From: Arcobacter vandammei
Lineage (GTDB): Bacteria > Campylobacterota > Campylobacteria > Campylobacterales > Arcobacteraceae
Length of the DNA: 64,000 nt
Direction of reading: 5' to 3'
Assembly: GCF_016106035.1 (NCBI RefSeq)
Contig: NZ_JADKPZ010000005.1
Location: 62,001 to 126,000 of the forward strand
The position numbers were made by a program, and so were the translations under genes. How positions within the stretch are numbered: position 1 is the stretch's first letter; each line of letters starts with the position of its first letter. Shown here piece after piece: positions 1-9,400 of the stretch. The notes under the pieces were generated by a model. That model did no database searches and was not told where the DNA came from. It saw nothing but the letters and a program-made list of their open reading frames with translations.

Positions 1-471
1 AGAGCAAAAAGCTTATCAGAAGATTTTTCAGAGTTTCAAATTGCACTTTTGTATTTAGGTTATGGTATGGGAATTTTGGTATCTTTAAACTCTAAAAAAA
101 TTGTAAACTTCTTTAAAAATGAGATAAATACGATTTTTGCTTCTATAATCTTTTTTATTTTTACCATTTTATCTTTACTTGTGAGTGATATTTTATACCT
201 TTTCTTACTTATATTTTTGGTTTGTATAGGAATGTTTACAACTCATACTGTTAGCACTCAACTTGCAAACTCTATGAAAGCTTCGCAAAAATCTCTAACA
301 TCTGGAATGTATCTTACTTTTTACTATCTTGGTGGTGCAAGTGGTTCTATTTTCCCTTCATATATTTATAAAGCTTTTGGTTGGGATATTATGCTTATTT
401 GTTTTGTCTTTTTACTTTTATTTGTCTCTTTTGTAGTATTTATAAATATAAAGCTATTTAGAGCTTCATAA
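1..471 (+). CDS. MFS transporter, 3' end only
   Basis: The frame is open from base 1, so the gene starts before the window and only about 156 C-terminal residues are visible. They contain four to five long hydrophobic helices (for example around the FASIIFFIF and LYLFLLIFLV stretches) separated by short polar loops. One loop carries the sequence NSMKASQKSLTSGMYLTFYY followed by a Gly-rich turn (GGASGS), which resembles the C-terminal half of drug/sugar-efflux MFS permeases of the YnfM/AraJ type. The substrate cannot be judged. The last 14 bases overlap the 3' end of the convergent maf gene. Confidence 0.75.
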   Translation, partial: RAKSLSEDFSEFQIALLYLGYGMGILVSLNSKKIVNFFKNEINTIFASIIFFIFTILSLLVSDILYLFLLIFLVCIGMFTTHTVSTQLANSMKASQKSLTSGMYLTFYYLGGASGSIFPSYIYKAFGWDIMLICFVFLLLFVSFVVFINIKLFRAS

Positions 472-1009
472 AAGGGATTAGTTTTTCAATACTTAAGCCC
501 ATAGCCGTACTTTCAAGCCCCACAACACTTTTTATATATGGCTTACAAAATCCTTCAACCATAATAGCTCCTGCTTTTCCAAAGCACTCACCACTATCTA
601 AGTAGTTTTGCATATCTTTTTTATCAAATTCTTTAAAATCATAAGTTGTAATAGAAATATCTATAAGTTCAATACTTTTACTTTTATAAATCATACAAGA
701 GATAACACTGGTTTGGTTTCCACTTTGAAGTTCCAGCATAGCTTTTGCATCATCGTAATTTTTTGCTTTTCTCAAAAGCTTTCCTTCACAAGTAACCACA
801 CTATCAGCAACAAGAAGTGGCATATCAACAACTCCATATTTAGAGTAAAGCTCATCAAATTTCCCTTTGGTAGCTATGTAGCAAAACTCTTTTGGATCTT
901 GTGTTTTTATACTATCTTCATCAAAATCTCCACCATTTTGTATAAAATCAATTTTAAAATCTCTTAATATTTTTGCTCGTGTAGGTGAATTTGAACCTAG
1001 TCTTATCAA
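458..1009 (-). CDS. maf: Maf family nucleotide pyrophosphatase
   Basis: Maf proteins are cytoplasmic pyrophosphatases that hydrolyse non-canonical or modified nucleoside triphosphates; they were first linked to septum inhibition. The 183-residue product has the expected length and starts with the substrate-loop signature (LGSNSPTRAKIL, compare LASxSPRR). It also has the conserved VADSVV segment, where the family has ADTVV, and the C-terminal VGLESTAMGL, where the family has VVGLP. The mid-region Lys of KGKFDEL fits the family. It overlaps the 3' end of the convergent transporter by 14 bases and is divergent from the membrane protein at 1082. Confidence 0.9.
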   Translation of the reverse strand: MIRLGSNSPTRAKILRDFKIDFIQNGGDFDEDSIKTQDPKEFCYIATKGKFDELYSKYGVVDMPLLVADSVVTCEGKLLRKAKNYDDAKAMLELQSGNQTSVISCMIYKSKSIELIDISITTYDFKEFDKKDMQNYLDSGECFGKAGAIMVEGFCKPYIKSVVGLESTAMGLSIEKLIPFMKL

Positions 1010-1051
1010 TTTTTTACCTTTTATTTTTCTTTGGATTATACAAAGTTTTAC

Positions 1052-1057
1052 TATAAT
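1052..1057 (+). promoter_or_regulatory. Sigma70 -10 element for the 1082 gene
   Basis: A perfect TATAAT lies 25 bases upstream of the ATG at 1082. It lies downstream of the alternative TTG at 1031, so an mRNA from this promoter could not use that TTG. No good -35 box is visible, as is common in AT-rich Campylobacterota. Confidence 0.65.
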
Positions 1058-1081
1058 ACATTTTTAAAAAAAAGGTTTATA

Positions 1082-2368
1082 ATGTTGATTTTATCTAGGT
1101 TTTCTGGAGTTTTGATTTTTTTAAGTTTTATTTTTGGTGTATATTCTTATTTTTTTGATAGTAGCTTAAAACTTATTTCAATTTTTTGTATTTGGATAGC
1201 TTCTTTTTTATTATTTTTTACAATCAAAGCCAAAAAACTAACTTTAATTCTTCTTTCTTTTTCTTTTTTGGCTTTTATTTATAGCTATTTAAATGGTTTT
1301 TATATAGATTTTACAAAAGCTTTTAGTATAAATTTAAATCTTTTATTGCTTCTTATAGCTGTAGGATTTTTAAAATTAATAGCAACTCCAAGAAGTGAAA
1401 AAAATATTGAACTTCCAAGTGGAAAAGCATCATTTATAAAAACTTATCTAAGTATTCATCTTTTTGGTTCTATCATAAATATCTCATCTTTGCTTTTAGT
1501 TGCAGATAAAATGTACAAAAAAACAAAGCTCTCGCCACTACAAATTATTGTTTTGACAAGATCATTTGCAAGTGATGCTTACTGGTCACCATTTTTTGTG
1601 GCATTTGCAGCAGCATTAACTTATGCTCCAAATCTAAATACCTTCTCAATACTCTCTTTTGGGCTATTCTTAGCACTTTCTAGTTTTGTTTTGACATATT
1701 TTGAAGTTACAAAAAGTAAGTTTGAAATAGAAAGTTTTAGTGGTTACCCTCTCTCTTTGCAAACTTTGTACTTACCACTTCTTTTAGCTTTTTTTGTTTT
1801 AATAACTCACTATATATATGAAGATTTACAAATAATTTTACTAATATCATCTTTTGCATTTTTACTTACAGTATTGATTTTACCTATAAAAAAGGGTTTC
1901 AAAGATAGTTTTAAAATTCTAAAATTTCATATTATAGATGACTTACCAAAAATGAAGAATGAAATTTCACTTTTTTTAGTAGCTGGACTTTTTGGAATAT
2001 TTATAGGAAGTGTACTTTTAGGAGTAGATTTTAAATTGCCTTTTGAGATTTTTGATTATAAAGTGGCTTCTATTGTTCTTTTACTATTTATAATTTTGGC
2101 TTTTATTGGAATTCACCCAATAATATCTATATCAATCTTTGCAGATTTTTTTAATAATGCAAATCATACTCTTCTTGCTATGACTTTTTTGATGGCTTGG
2201 GCAACAACTGTAAGTACTTCTCCAATATCAGGGCTAAATCTTACAATGAGTGCAAGATACTCTTGTAGTGCAAAAGAGATTTTTAAACTAAATATATTTT
2301 ATGCTATGAAGATGTATTTTGTTTGTGTTGTTTTACTTTTTGTTATGTCGAGGTTTTTGGGAATTTAA
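1082..2368 (+). CDS. Polytopic membrane protein, putative ion/organic anion transporter
   Basis: This 428-residue protein consists almost entirely of hydrophobic helices (about 11-12). A polar loop near residues 104-125 (ATPRSEKNIELPSGKAS) and the segments TRSFASDAYWSPFF and AWATTVSTSPISGLNL have the Ser/Pro/Gly-rich character of the re-entrant loops of ion-transporter-superfamily permeases. I do not recognise a specific family or substrate. The ATG at 1082 is preferred over the TTG at 1031 because a TATAAT lies between them. The gene stands alone, convergent with the NlpC/P60 gene. Confidence 0.7.
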   Translation: MLILSRFSGVLIFLSFIFGVYSYFFDSSLKLISIFCIWIASFLLFFTIKAKKLTLILLSFSFLAFIYSYLNGFYIDFTKAFSINLNLLLLLIAVGFLKLIATPRSEKNIELPSGKASFIKTYLSIHLFGSIINISSLLLVADKMYKKTKLSPLQIIVLTRSFASDAYWSPFFVAFAAALTYAPNLNTFSILSFGLFLALSSFVLTYFEVTKSKFEIESFSGYPLSLQTLYLPLLLAFFVLITHYIYEDLQIILLISSFAFLLTVLILPIKKGFKDSFKILKFHIIDDLPKMKNEISLFLVAGLFGIFIGSVLLGVDFKLPFEIFDYKVASIVLLLFIILAFIGIHPIISISIFADFFNNANHTLLAMTFLMAWATTVSTSPISGLNLTMSARYSCSAKEIFKLNIFYAMKMYFVCVVLLFVMSRFLGI

Positions 2369-2386
2369 ATCAAAAAAGGAAGAGTT

Positions 2387-3157
2387 TTAGTTTATAACTC
2401 TTCTTGCAGTCCAGTAAGTATCTTTATAAAACTTTTTATCTAGTTTTGTATATTGAATTCCTTTAACAGAGGCATGTAAAAACTCTCCATTTCCAGTATA
2501 AACTCCAACATGCTTATCAACTTTACTTGTTTTGAAGAATACTAAATCTCCTGGTTGAAGCTCAGATTTTTTAATCTCAATTCCTTCATTTACTTGAGTA
2601 ACTGTAGATCTTGAAAGTGCATAATTGAACTTCTCTTTAAACATTTTTTGTGTAAATGCAGAACAGTCTATTGTTCCATTATTTCCTGTTCCACCCATTT
2701 TATATTTTATATGTTTTGTTTCATTATAAAAATCTGTAAATACCTTTTTCTTTTGACCTACATTTGAATAAGCATAACTTGTTAAATTATGATCTGAAAT
2801 ATTTGAATTTGTATTTTTTGATAGACTTGATACAGTAGTTTTATTTGTTTGTTTTACTACTTGTTTTTTATTGTTACTTGTAGATACTATCTTCTTATTT
2901 GTTGGAATTTTTGTAGTTTTTACCTGCTTTGTATTATTCTTTACTTTTGCCTTTACCTCTTTTTTAGTCTCTTTTTGTGTTTTGTTCTTTTGGCTTGACT
3001 GCTTTTGAGTTGTTTGTTTCTGAGTTATCTGTTTTTGAGTTTTTGAGTTTGTTGTTTTATTAGTTGAATTTGTTTTTGTATTATTTGCATATAAGCTTGT
3101 TTGTAAACCTAAAAGCAGTAAAAGTAATGTGGTTATGAATGAAATTCTTTTTATCAT
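2387..3157 (-). CDS. Secreted NlpC/P60 peptidoglycan endopeptidase with K/T/Q/N-rich linker
   Basis: NlpC/P60 enzymes are cysteine peptidases that cut peptide stems of peptidoglycan. The 256-residue product has an N-terminal signal peptide (about residues 1-24, ending SLYA). A low-complexity linker of about 100 residues rich in Lys, Thr, Gln and Asn follows, containing short QKQTTQK-like repeats. The C-terminal catalytic domain shows the nucleophile in DCSAF, the His in KHVGVY, and a further LHAS motif. The linker probably binds or spans the cell wall. Its upstream neighbour (3175-3771) is a paralogue of the same domain, only 17 bases away, so the two are probably co-transcribed and arose by duplication. 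Confidence 0.88.
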   Translation of the reverse strand: MIKRISFITTLLLLLLGLQTSLYANNTKTNSTNKTTNSKTQKQITQKQTTQKQSSQKNKTQKETKKEVKAKVKNNTKQVKTTKIPTNKKIVSTSNNKKQVVKQTNKTTVSSLSKNTNSNISDHNLTSYAYSNVGQKKKVFTDFYNETKHIKYKMGGTGNNGTIDCSAFTQKMFKEKFNYALSRSTVTQVNEGIEIKKSELQPGDLVFFKTSKVDKHVGVYTGNGEFLHASVKGIQYTKLDKKFYKDTYWTARRVIN

Positions 3158-3174
3158 TTTTTATCCTAATAATT

Positions 3175-3771
3175 TTATTTAAAAACTCTTTGAGCTTTCC
3201 AGTAGCTTTTTGCAAAATAAGTATTATCTAATTCAGAAATAGTTACACCAATTTTTGTTGAAGCATGCATAAACTTTCCATCTTCAATATATATCCCTAC
3301 ATGGTTTGTTTTTCCAGTTTTAAAGAAAACCAAATCACCCATTTGAAGTTCATTTTTATTAATAGATTTTCCAATTTGAGCTTGTTCACCTGTACTTCTT
3401 GGTAGTGTAAGGTTAAATTTCTCTTTTAAAGCTTTTTGCACAAATCCAGAACAATCTATTCCACTTTTTGAAGTTCCACCAAGTTTATATCTTACACCTT
3501 CCCAATTAGTGTAAAAATCAAACAAATTATCATTTATTTTCGCTTGCTTAGAAGTGTAGTTAATTTTGCTGTTAAAAACATCAAGCTTTTTTGTTTTATT
3601 CACATTTAAATTTTTGTTTACAGGGTAAGTTGCTTTTTCGTGTACAGAAGCCTGTTTTTGGGCATTTTGATACTTAGAAACATCTACTCTTTCTTCACTT
3701 GTTTTGTAAGAACAACCTGTGAACAATAGGGTACTAAGTAGTGTAATAAGAAAAATATTACTAGCTTTCAT
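3175..3771 (-). CDS. NlpC/P60 family lipoprotein (Spr/MepS-like)
   Basis: The 198-residue product begins with a lipoprotein signal: a hydrophobic stretch followed by LFTGCS, with the lipidated Cys at residue 20. It is probably anchored in the outer membrane with the peptidase in the periplasm. The catalytic domain carries DCSGF (nucleophile Cys), NHVGIY (His) and MHAST. MepS/Spr in E. coli cleaves D-Ala-mDAP crosslinks during wall growth; a similar role here is inferred from family and size. A strong GGGGAG ribosome site precedes the ATG. Confidence 0.9.
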   Translation of the reverse strand: MKASNIFLITLLSTLLFTGCSYKTSEERVDVSKYQNAQKQASVHEKATYPVNKNLNVNKTKKLDVFNSKINYTSKQAKINDNLFDFYTNWEGVRYKLGGTSKSGIDCSGFVQKALKEKFNLTLPRSTGEQAQIGKSINKNELQMGDLVFFKTGKTNHVGIYIEDGKFMHASTKIGVTISELDNTYFAKSYWKAQRVFK

Positions 3772-3858
3772 ATGGTTTAACTCCCCTTTTTTTTAGTGAA
3801 AAAATTTATTTATCTTAGTAAAAAATAGTAAATATGTCAAGTCTAAAAAATTAAATAG

Positions 3859-3864
3859 TATAAT
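3859..3864 (+). promoter_or_regulatory. Sigma70 -10 element for the 3890 lipoprotein
   Basis: TATAAT at 3859-3864 overlaps the in-frame ATG at 3863, which rules that ATG out as the start of an mRNA made from this promoter. The expected transcript start near 3871 would be followed by the GGGGGT ribosome site at about 3880-3885 and the ATG at 3890. Confidence 0.65.
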
Positions 3865-3889
3865 GAACTTTTATTTTACGGGGGTTGAA

Positions 3890-4444
3890 ATGTTGAAAAT
3901 TTTAAAAATTGTACCAATAATTTTTCTATTAAATTCTTGTATTTCTACAAAAAATACTTTAAATAATAATAATTTTAGTAATTTTGATAAGAAAAATACT
4001 TATGATTATTGTTCAAAATTTTCTTATATTGCAAATGTAAATGATGAAAAATATAAGAAACTTTTTATTGAATATATAAATTTAGATTCAAGTTGCAAAT
4101 GGAATGGATTAGCAAGAGGTTTTTTTGTATCTTTAATTAAAGAAGATTTAAATGCTAAATCATTTGACTTAGTAGAGAGATTTGATTATAAAAATGTTGA
4201 AATAAGTACATATATAATAGATAACAAATATTATATTGATATAGTAAATGAATTTGGTGTTTTTGATGATAGATTAATTATAGATTTTAGTGGTATTTAT
4301 ACAGATGAGATTTTATTAAGAAATGGTACTATTAATAAATATAAGAGTTATCCTAGATTGGATTTTAATTACAATAAAAGTTTAGTTAGGTTTAATTTTA
4401 TAAATAACTATTTTTCAAGAGATAGTGAAAGTTTTAGAGATTAA
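3890..4444 (+). CDS. Putative lipoprotein of unknown function
   Basis: The 184-residue product, read from the ATG at 3890, begins with a short lipoprotein signal (hydrophobic IVPIIFLLNSC, lipidated Cys at residue 17). The rest is soluble, rich in Asn, Asp, Lys and Tyr, and I recognise no domain. The start choice rests on the strong GGGGGT ribosome site and on the -10 element that overlaps the earlier ATG at 3863. It is followed after 9 bases by the SIMPL gene, so the two may form an operon. Confidence 0.7.
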   Translation: MLKILKIVPIIFLLNSCISTKNTLNNNNFSNFDKKNTYDYCSKFSYIANVNDEKYKKLFIEYINLDSSCKWNGLARGFFVSLIKEDLNAKSFDLVERFDYKNVEISTYIIDNKYYIDIVNEFGVFDDRLIIDFSGIYTDEILLRNGTINKYKSYPRLDFNYNKSLVRFNFINNYFSRDSESFRD

Positions 4445-4453
4445 AGGATATTT

Positions 4454-5170
4454 ATGGAAAAAGGTTCAGCATTATCATCATTGGTTTTAGGTTTTTTTAT
4501 CTTTTTAGGATTGATTAGCTTAGGATATTTTGTATCAACAGCTTTTTTAAAGACAAAAGATATGGAAAGAACAGTTATTGTAAAAGGTTTATCAGAAAAA
4601 GAGGCTTTGGCAAATGTTGTTATTATGCCAATTAAAATAAGTCAAACAGGAAATGACTTTGAAGCTCTAAGCAAGAAAATAAATAGTGATACAGAATTTA
4701 TTATAGAGTTTTTTAAAGAAAATGGAATAAAAGCAGAAGATATAAATTTAGGTTTAACTTCAGTTGTTGATAAAATGGCAAATGAGTACTCTAATCAAGA
4801 GTTTTCAATGAGATATTTGGCCTCAAGAGTTATTAATATATATAGTAGTGAAGTAGAAAAAGTAAGAGCTTTAGGTGGGAAATTATCGGAGCTTTCTCAA
4901 AAAGGTATTTTGTTTAAAACTGATGATTATGATACAAAAATTGAGTATATTTATACAAAATTAAATGATATAAAGCCATCTATGATTGAAGAAGCAACAG
5001 CAAATGCAAGAGAAGTTGCACAAAAATTTGCTCAAGATTCAAATAGTAAACTTGGAAAAATTAAAAAAGCCACACAAGGACAAGTTGAAATGAATAGTAG
5101 AGATAAAAATAGTGAGCATATAAAAACTCTAAGAGTTGTTGTTACAGTTGAATATTATTTGAATGATTAA
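4454..5170 (+). CDS. SIMPL domain-containing (DUF541) protein
   Basis: The 238-residue product has one N-terminal membrane helix (about residues 8-30), so the remainder is probably periplasmic. The remainder matches the SIMPL/DUF541 family: a VIVKGLSEKEA strand near the start, a central SRVINIYSSEVEKV segment, and the closing EEATANAREVAQKFA helix with a final VVVTVEYYL strand. Members include outer-membrane or periplasmic proteins such as BP26 and YggE; their biochemical role is poorly defined. It ends just before a hairpin shared with alaS. Confidence 0.85.
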   Translation: MEKGSALSSLVLGFFIFLGLISLGYFVSTAFLKTKDMERTVIVKGLSEKEALANVVIMPIKISQTGNDFEALSKKINSDTEFIIEFFKENGIKAEDINLGLTSVVDKMANEYSNQEFSMRYLASRVINIYSSEVEKVRALGGKLSELSQKGILFKTDDYDTKIEYIYTKLNDIKPSMIEEATANAREVAQKFAQDSNSKLGKIKKATQGQVEMNSRDKNSEHIKTLRVVVTVEYYLND

Positions 5171-5193
5171 GAGATAGTTTTATCTATCTCTTA
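5168..5193. terminator. Bidirectional hairpin between the SIMPL gene and alaS
   Basis: AAGAGATAG at 5169-5177 pairs perfectly with CTATCTCTT at 5184-5192 across a six-base loop, and T-rich sequence follows on the plus strand. It lies between two convergent genes, so it can serve both. Confidence 0.65.
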
Positions 5194-5204
5194 AACTATT
5201 ATTT

Positions 5205-7760
5205 TTATAAGTTTGCCTTTGCAAACTCTAAAGCAGCCTTTTTTGCTTCTTCTATTTTACTTATATCTTTTCCACCAGCAGTTGCAAAATCTGGTCTTCC
5301 ACCACCATTTCCACCAACTATTGAAGCTATATTTTTTATCCAATCTCCAGCTTTTATATTTGTATTTTTACTTCCAGCTACTAATAAAACTTTGTCATCT
5401 TTTGCTTGAAGAAGTAAAATTGCCACTTTTTCATTTGCATTTTTACTATCATCAACAATTTTCTTTAAATCTCCATTTTCTACAATACTAACTATTAGTT
5501 TAGTATCTCCAATAAGTTCTTCATTTACAGGTGTAGAAGTTTGGCTTTGAGCATTTTTAAGCTCATTTCTAAGCTCTTTTATCTCATTTTTAAGCTTTTT
5601 AACACCTGCTAGTAAATCATTTGATTTAATTTCTGCTTGAAGTTCATTTATTTTATTCATTTGGTCTTTTGTATATTTAAATGCACTCGCTCCAACAACA
5701 GCTTCTATTCTTCGTATACCTGCACTAACACCAGACTCTTTTACTATATAAAAGCTTCCAATGTCAGCTGTATTTTTTACATGTGTTCCACCACAAAATT
5801 CAATAGAAACATCTCCACCAAAGCTAATAACTCTAACAACATCTCCATATTTCTCACCAAACATAGCTATTGCACCTTTTTTCTTTGCAATTTCCAATGG
5901 TAATTCTTCTACAACTCCAGCTAAAGCTCTATTTATCATAGAGTTTACTAAATCTTCAACTTCATCTATTTGAGAAGTAGTCATAGCTTTTGGATATGTA
6001 AAGTCAAATCTAAGCTTTAAATCATCATTGTAAGATCCAGCTTGTGAAACACTATCTCCTAAAACCATTTTTAAAGCACTTTGAAGTAAGTGAGTTGCAC
6101 TATGATGTTTTGCAACTTCATATCTATTTATTACAACTGCTTCAACTTTTTGATTTTGTGATAGTTTTATATTTGAAACATCAACTTTTGATAGATTTAG
6201 ATTATGGAATTTTGAAGTCTCAAGAACCATAATATTATGTCCATCAATTTCTAATGCACCAATATCACCATTTTGTCCACCACTTGTTGCATAAAATGGA
6301 GTTTTATCTAGCAGTACCCAACCTTTTTGATTTTCTAAACTATTTACTTCTTTAAAATTATCATCAAGTAAAGCCAAAATTTTTGAAGAGTAAGAGATAT
6401 TTGTATATCCTACAAACTCATTTTGTCCATATTTTTCAAGTAAAGCTTTGAAATCTCCTTCATTTGAAGTATCTCCACTTCCTTTCCAAGCAGCTTTAGC
6501 CATAGCTTTTTGATTATTCATTAGCTCTTCAAACTTTTCTAAATCAACTTTTAAACCTTTGTCTTTTAGCATATCTTCTGTTAAATCAAGTGGAAAACCA
6601 TAAGTATCATAAAGTTTAAATGCAACTTCACCACTAAAAATAGTTTTTGTATTTTCTAACTCTTCATTAAATAGAGTGATTCCAGCCTCAATAGTTTTAA
6701 AAAATCTCTCTTCTTCAAGAGTAAATTGCTCTTTTATGTAGTTTGAATTTTCTTTAAGCTCTACATAATGCTCTCCCATAATACTTACTAAAGTATCAAC
6801 AAGTTTTGCCATAAAAGGTTTTCTAATACCTAATAAATATCCATGTCTTACAGCTCTTCTTAAAATTCTTCTTAAAACATAAGGACGACCTTCATTTCCA
6901 AAAAGTATTCCTTGACTTAGCATAAATGAACAAGCTCTTAAGTGGTCAGCAATTACTCTAAATGAACCAATACTCTCTTTAGTAGCTTTTTTATTTGCAA
7001 CTTTTTCTAAAGCTTCGATAATTGGCTTAAAGTTTGAAGAGTCAAAGTTATTTAGAACTCCTTCTTTTATCGCAATTACTCTTTCAAGTCCCATTCCCGT
7101 GTCAATAGATGGTTTAGGAAGTGGAATAAGTTCACCACTTTTTGTTCTCTCATATTGCATAAAAACAAGATTCCAAATCTCTAAAAATCTATCTCCATCT
7201 CCACCCATTTTATCTTCTGGACTTGAAAAATACTCAGAACCTTGATCATAGAAAATTTCACTACAAGGACCACAAGCTCCTGTATCTCCCATTGACCAGA
7301 AATTATCTTTATCTCCAAATCTCATAATTCTACTTGGGTCTATATATTTTGTCCAAATATTAAAAGCCTCATCATCGCTGTCATGAACTGTTACCCATAG
7401 TTTTTCTATTGGAAGTGCAAGATTTACTGTTATAAACTCCCAAGCATAAGAGATTGCATCTTCTTTAAAGTAATCTCCAAAAGAGAAATTCCCAAGCATC
7501 TCAAATAAAGTGTGATGACGCGCTGTGTAACCTACATTCTCAAGGTCATTATGTTTTCCACCAGCTCTTACACATAGTTGGCAAGAAGTAGCTCTTTTAT
7601 TTTCTGGTGCTGGAATATTTCCTGTAAAAATATCTTTAAACTGTACCATTCCAGCATTTGTAAACATCAAAGTCGGGTCATCAGGAACAAGTGGCATAGA
7701 TGATACTACTTCATGTCCTTTAGTTTTAAAAAATTCTAAATACTCTTTTCTAATATCCAT
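5205..7760 (-). CDS. alaS: Alanyl-tRNA synthetase
   Basis: Charges tRNA-Ala with alanine in the cytoplasm. The 851-residue protein has the usual layout. The class II catalytic core comes first (motif 1 near [13 protein letters not shown], motif 2 around [18 protein letters not shown]). The editing domain has the zinc-site elements HHSATHLL and EFCGGTH. A coiled coil precedes the C-terminal DHHA1-type domain ([16 protein letters not shown]). Length is typical. It is divergent from trxA; the intergenic stretch 7761-7949 holds both promoters, and a TAAAAT -10-like hexamer for alaS lies at 7794-7799 (minus strand). Confidence 0.98.
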   Translation of the reverse strand: MDIRKEYLEFFKTKGHEVVSSMPLVPDDPTLMFTNAGMVQFKDIFTGNIPAPENKRATSCQLCVRAGGKHNDLENVGYTARHHTLFEMLGNFSFGDYFKEDAISYAWEFITVNLALPIEKLWVTVHDSDDEAFNIWTKYIDPSRIMRFGDKDNFWSMGDTGACGPCSEIFYDQGSEYFSSPEDKMGGDGDRFLEIWNLVFMQYERTKSGELIPLPKPSIDTGMGLERVIAIKEGVLNNFDSSNFKPIIEALEKVANKKATKESIGSFRVIADHLRACSFMLSQGILFGNEGRPYVLRRILRRAVRHGYLLGIRKPFMAKLVDTLVSIMGEHYVELKENSNYIKEQFTLEEERFFKTIEAGITLFNEELENTKTIFSGEVAFKLYDTYGFPLDLTEDMLKDKGLKVDLEKFEELMNNQKAMAKAAWKGSGDTSNEGDFKALLEKYGQNEFVGYTNISYSSKILALLDDNFKEVNSLENQKGWVLLDKTPFYATSGGQNGDIGALEIDGHNIMVLETSKFHNLNLSKVDVSNIKLSQNQKVEAVVINRYEVAKHHSATHLLQSALKMVLGDSVSQAGSYNDDLKLRFDFTYPKAMTTSQIDEVEDLVNSMINRALAGVVEELPLEIAKKKGAIAMFGEKYGDVVRVISFGGDVSIEFCGGTHVKNTADIGSFYIVKESGVSAGIRRIEAVVGASAFKYTKDQMNKINELQAEIKSNDLLAGVKKLKNEIKELRNELKNAQSQTSTPVNEELIGDTKLIVSIVENGDLKKIVDDSKNANEKVAILLLQAKDDKVLLVAGSKNTNIKAGDWIKNIASIVGGNGGGRPDFATAGGKDISKIEEAKKAALEFAKANL

Positions 7761-7949
7761 ATAATTCTTTCCATTTTTTATGAAATTTTTCTTATTTTAT
7801 CAAAAAAAATATTTACTCTTGATTAGTTAAAATTATCTAAAATAAAAGAAGATTTAAGTTTTTTATAGGTAAAATCAAAACACTTTATTAGAAGAGAGTA
7901 TCTAGTAGAGTTTTTGATTAAAATTTAAAACTAATAATAAGGATAAAAA

Positions 7950-8267
7950 ATGGGTAAATATATAGAATTAACATCGGCTAATTTTGATGAAGTAACAAGC
8001 AAAGGTGTATCAATGGTAGATTTCTGGGCTCCTTGGTGTGGGCCTTGTAGAATGATTGCTCCAGTTATTGATGAATTAGCAGGAGATTTTGAAGGAAAAG
8101 CAAATATTTGTAAAGTAAATACAGATGAAGAGCAAGATTTAGCTGTAAAATATGGAGTTAGATCAATTCCTACAATTATCTTTGTAAAAGATGGACAAGT
8201 TGTAGACCAAATGATTGGTGCTTCTTCAAAACAAGCATTCACGGATAAAATTAACTCTTTACTATAA
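7950..8267 (+). CDS. trxA: Thioredoxin
   Basis: A 105-residue cytoplasmic thiol-disulfide reductant. The active site WCGPC places the redox cysteines at residues 30 and 33, and the cis-proline loop RSIPT is present. A ribosome site (AAGGA) lies just upstream of the ATG. It is followed by a strong terminator and then by its reductase trxB, so the two partners are neighbours but probably separate transcripts. Confidence 0.97.
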   Translation: MGKYIELTSANFDEVTSKGVSMVDFWAPWCGPCRMIAPVIDELAGDFEGKANICKVNTDEEQDLAVKYGVRSIPTIIFVKDGQVVDQMIGASSKQAFTDKINSLL

Positions 8268-8283
8268 TTGGTAAAGAAAAGAG

Positions 8284-8318
8284 AAAAAAAGGAAGGTGTT
8301 TTTCATCTTCCTTTTTTT
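8284..8318 (+). terminator. Rho-independent terminator after trxA
   Basis: AAAAAAAGGAAG at 8284-8295 pairs with CTTCCTTTTTTT at 8307-8318, the T-run being part of the arm. It lies 16 bases after the trxA stop codon. Confidence 0.85.
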
Positions 8319-8465
8319 AATTAAAGATATTTAAGAGAGATATAAAATATTAAATGATAAAATTTTTCCATTATATCTTTCAGCATAATTTTGCTTTTTG
8401 GATATTTTAGTATCATCACAAAAAATATTTGGATGAATTTATATAAAAAAATAAAAGGAGTCAAG

Positions 8466-9395
8466 ATGTTGGATTTAGCTATTATTGGTGGAGGACCAGC
8501 TGGTTTAACTGCAGGTTTATATGCTACAAGAGGTGGTTTAAACAATGTTGTAATGTTTGAAATGGGAATGCCAGGTGGTCAAATTACAGGTTCTAGTGAA
8601 ATAGAAAATTACCCTGGACAAGGTCCTGTTATGACTGGTATGGATTTAATGGCTACATGGCCTGAACAATGCCAAAAATTTGGTCTTAAACATGAAATGG
8701 CAGAAGTTTCAAAAATCTCAAAAGTTGGAGAAACTTTTAAAATTACAACAGGTGATAATAGAGAGTTTGAAGCAAAAAGTGTTTTAATGGCAACAGGTTC
8801 AGTTCCAAGACGAGCTGGATTTAATGGAGAAAATGAGTTCTTTGGAAGAGGAGTTTCTACTTGTGCTACTTGTGATGGATTCTTTTATAGAGGAAAAGAA
8901 GTAGCAGTTATTGGTGGTGGAGATTCAGCTTTAGAAGAGGCTTACTACTTATCAAAAATGTGTAAAAAAGTATATTTAGTACACAGACGTGATACTTATA
9001 GAGCAGCTCCTAGTACAATAGAACATATGAAAAATGCTGAAAATATTGAAGAAGTTACAAATGTAAGTGTTGAAGAAGTTTATGGTGATGCAAGTGGAGT
9101 TTTAGGGCTTAAAGTAAAATGTAATAAAACAGGTGAAATAAGAGATTTACCAACTCCTGGAGTATTTGTATTTGTTGGAAGAAATGTACTAAATGCACCA
9201 TTAAAACAAGATGACGGAAGCTTCTTATGTAATCTTAGTGAAAATGGTGAAGTTATCGTTGATTTAAAAATGAGAACAAACATAAAAGGGCTTTATGCAG
9301 CTGGAGATATTAGAATTGATGCAGCTAAACAAGTTGTTTGTGCAGCTGGTGATGGAGCTACAGCTGCTGTTGATATAATTGAATATTTAGGATAA
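8466..9395 (+). CDS. trxB: Thioredoxin reductase (NADPH-dependent, FAD)
   Basis: Reduces thioredoxin using NADPH. The 309-residue product has the FAD-binding GGGPAGL at residues 8-14, the redox CATC at 133-136, and the NADPH-binding [12 protein letters not shown]. The C-terminal FAD contact AAGDIR is also present. The ATG at 8466 follows AAAGGAG closely and gives the standard N-terminus; the upstream in-frame start at 8391 would add 25 unrelated residues. It leads a probable operon with dapB (5-base gap), purF and the radical SAM gene. Confidence 0.97.
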   Translation: MLDLAIIGGGPAGLTAGLYATRGGLNNVVMFEMGMPGGQITGSSEIENYPGQGPVMTGMDLMATWPEQCQKFGLKHEMAEVSKISKVGETFKITTGDNREFEAKSVLMATGSVPRRAGFNGENEFFGRGVSTCATCDGFFYRGKEVAVIGGGDSALEEAYYLSKMCKKVYLVHRRDTYRAAPSTIEHMKNAENIEEVTNVSVEEVYGDASGVLGLKVKCNKTGEIRDLPTPGVFVFVGRNVLNAPLKQDDGSFLCNLSENGEVIVDLKMRTNIKGLYAAGDIRIDAAKQVVCAAGDGATAAVDIIEYLG

Positions 9396-9400
9396 ATAGA

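Noticed and set aside
5213-6232. Several plus-strand frames opposite alaS
   Set aside because: Their composition (Leu/Phe/His-rich) reflects antisense reading of a well-supported gene.
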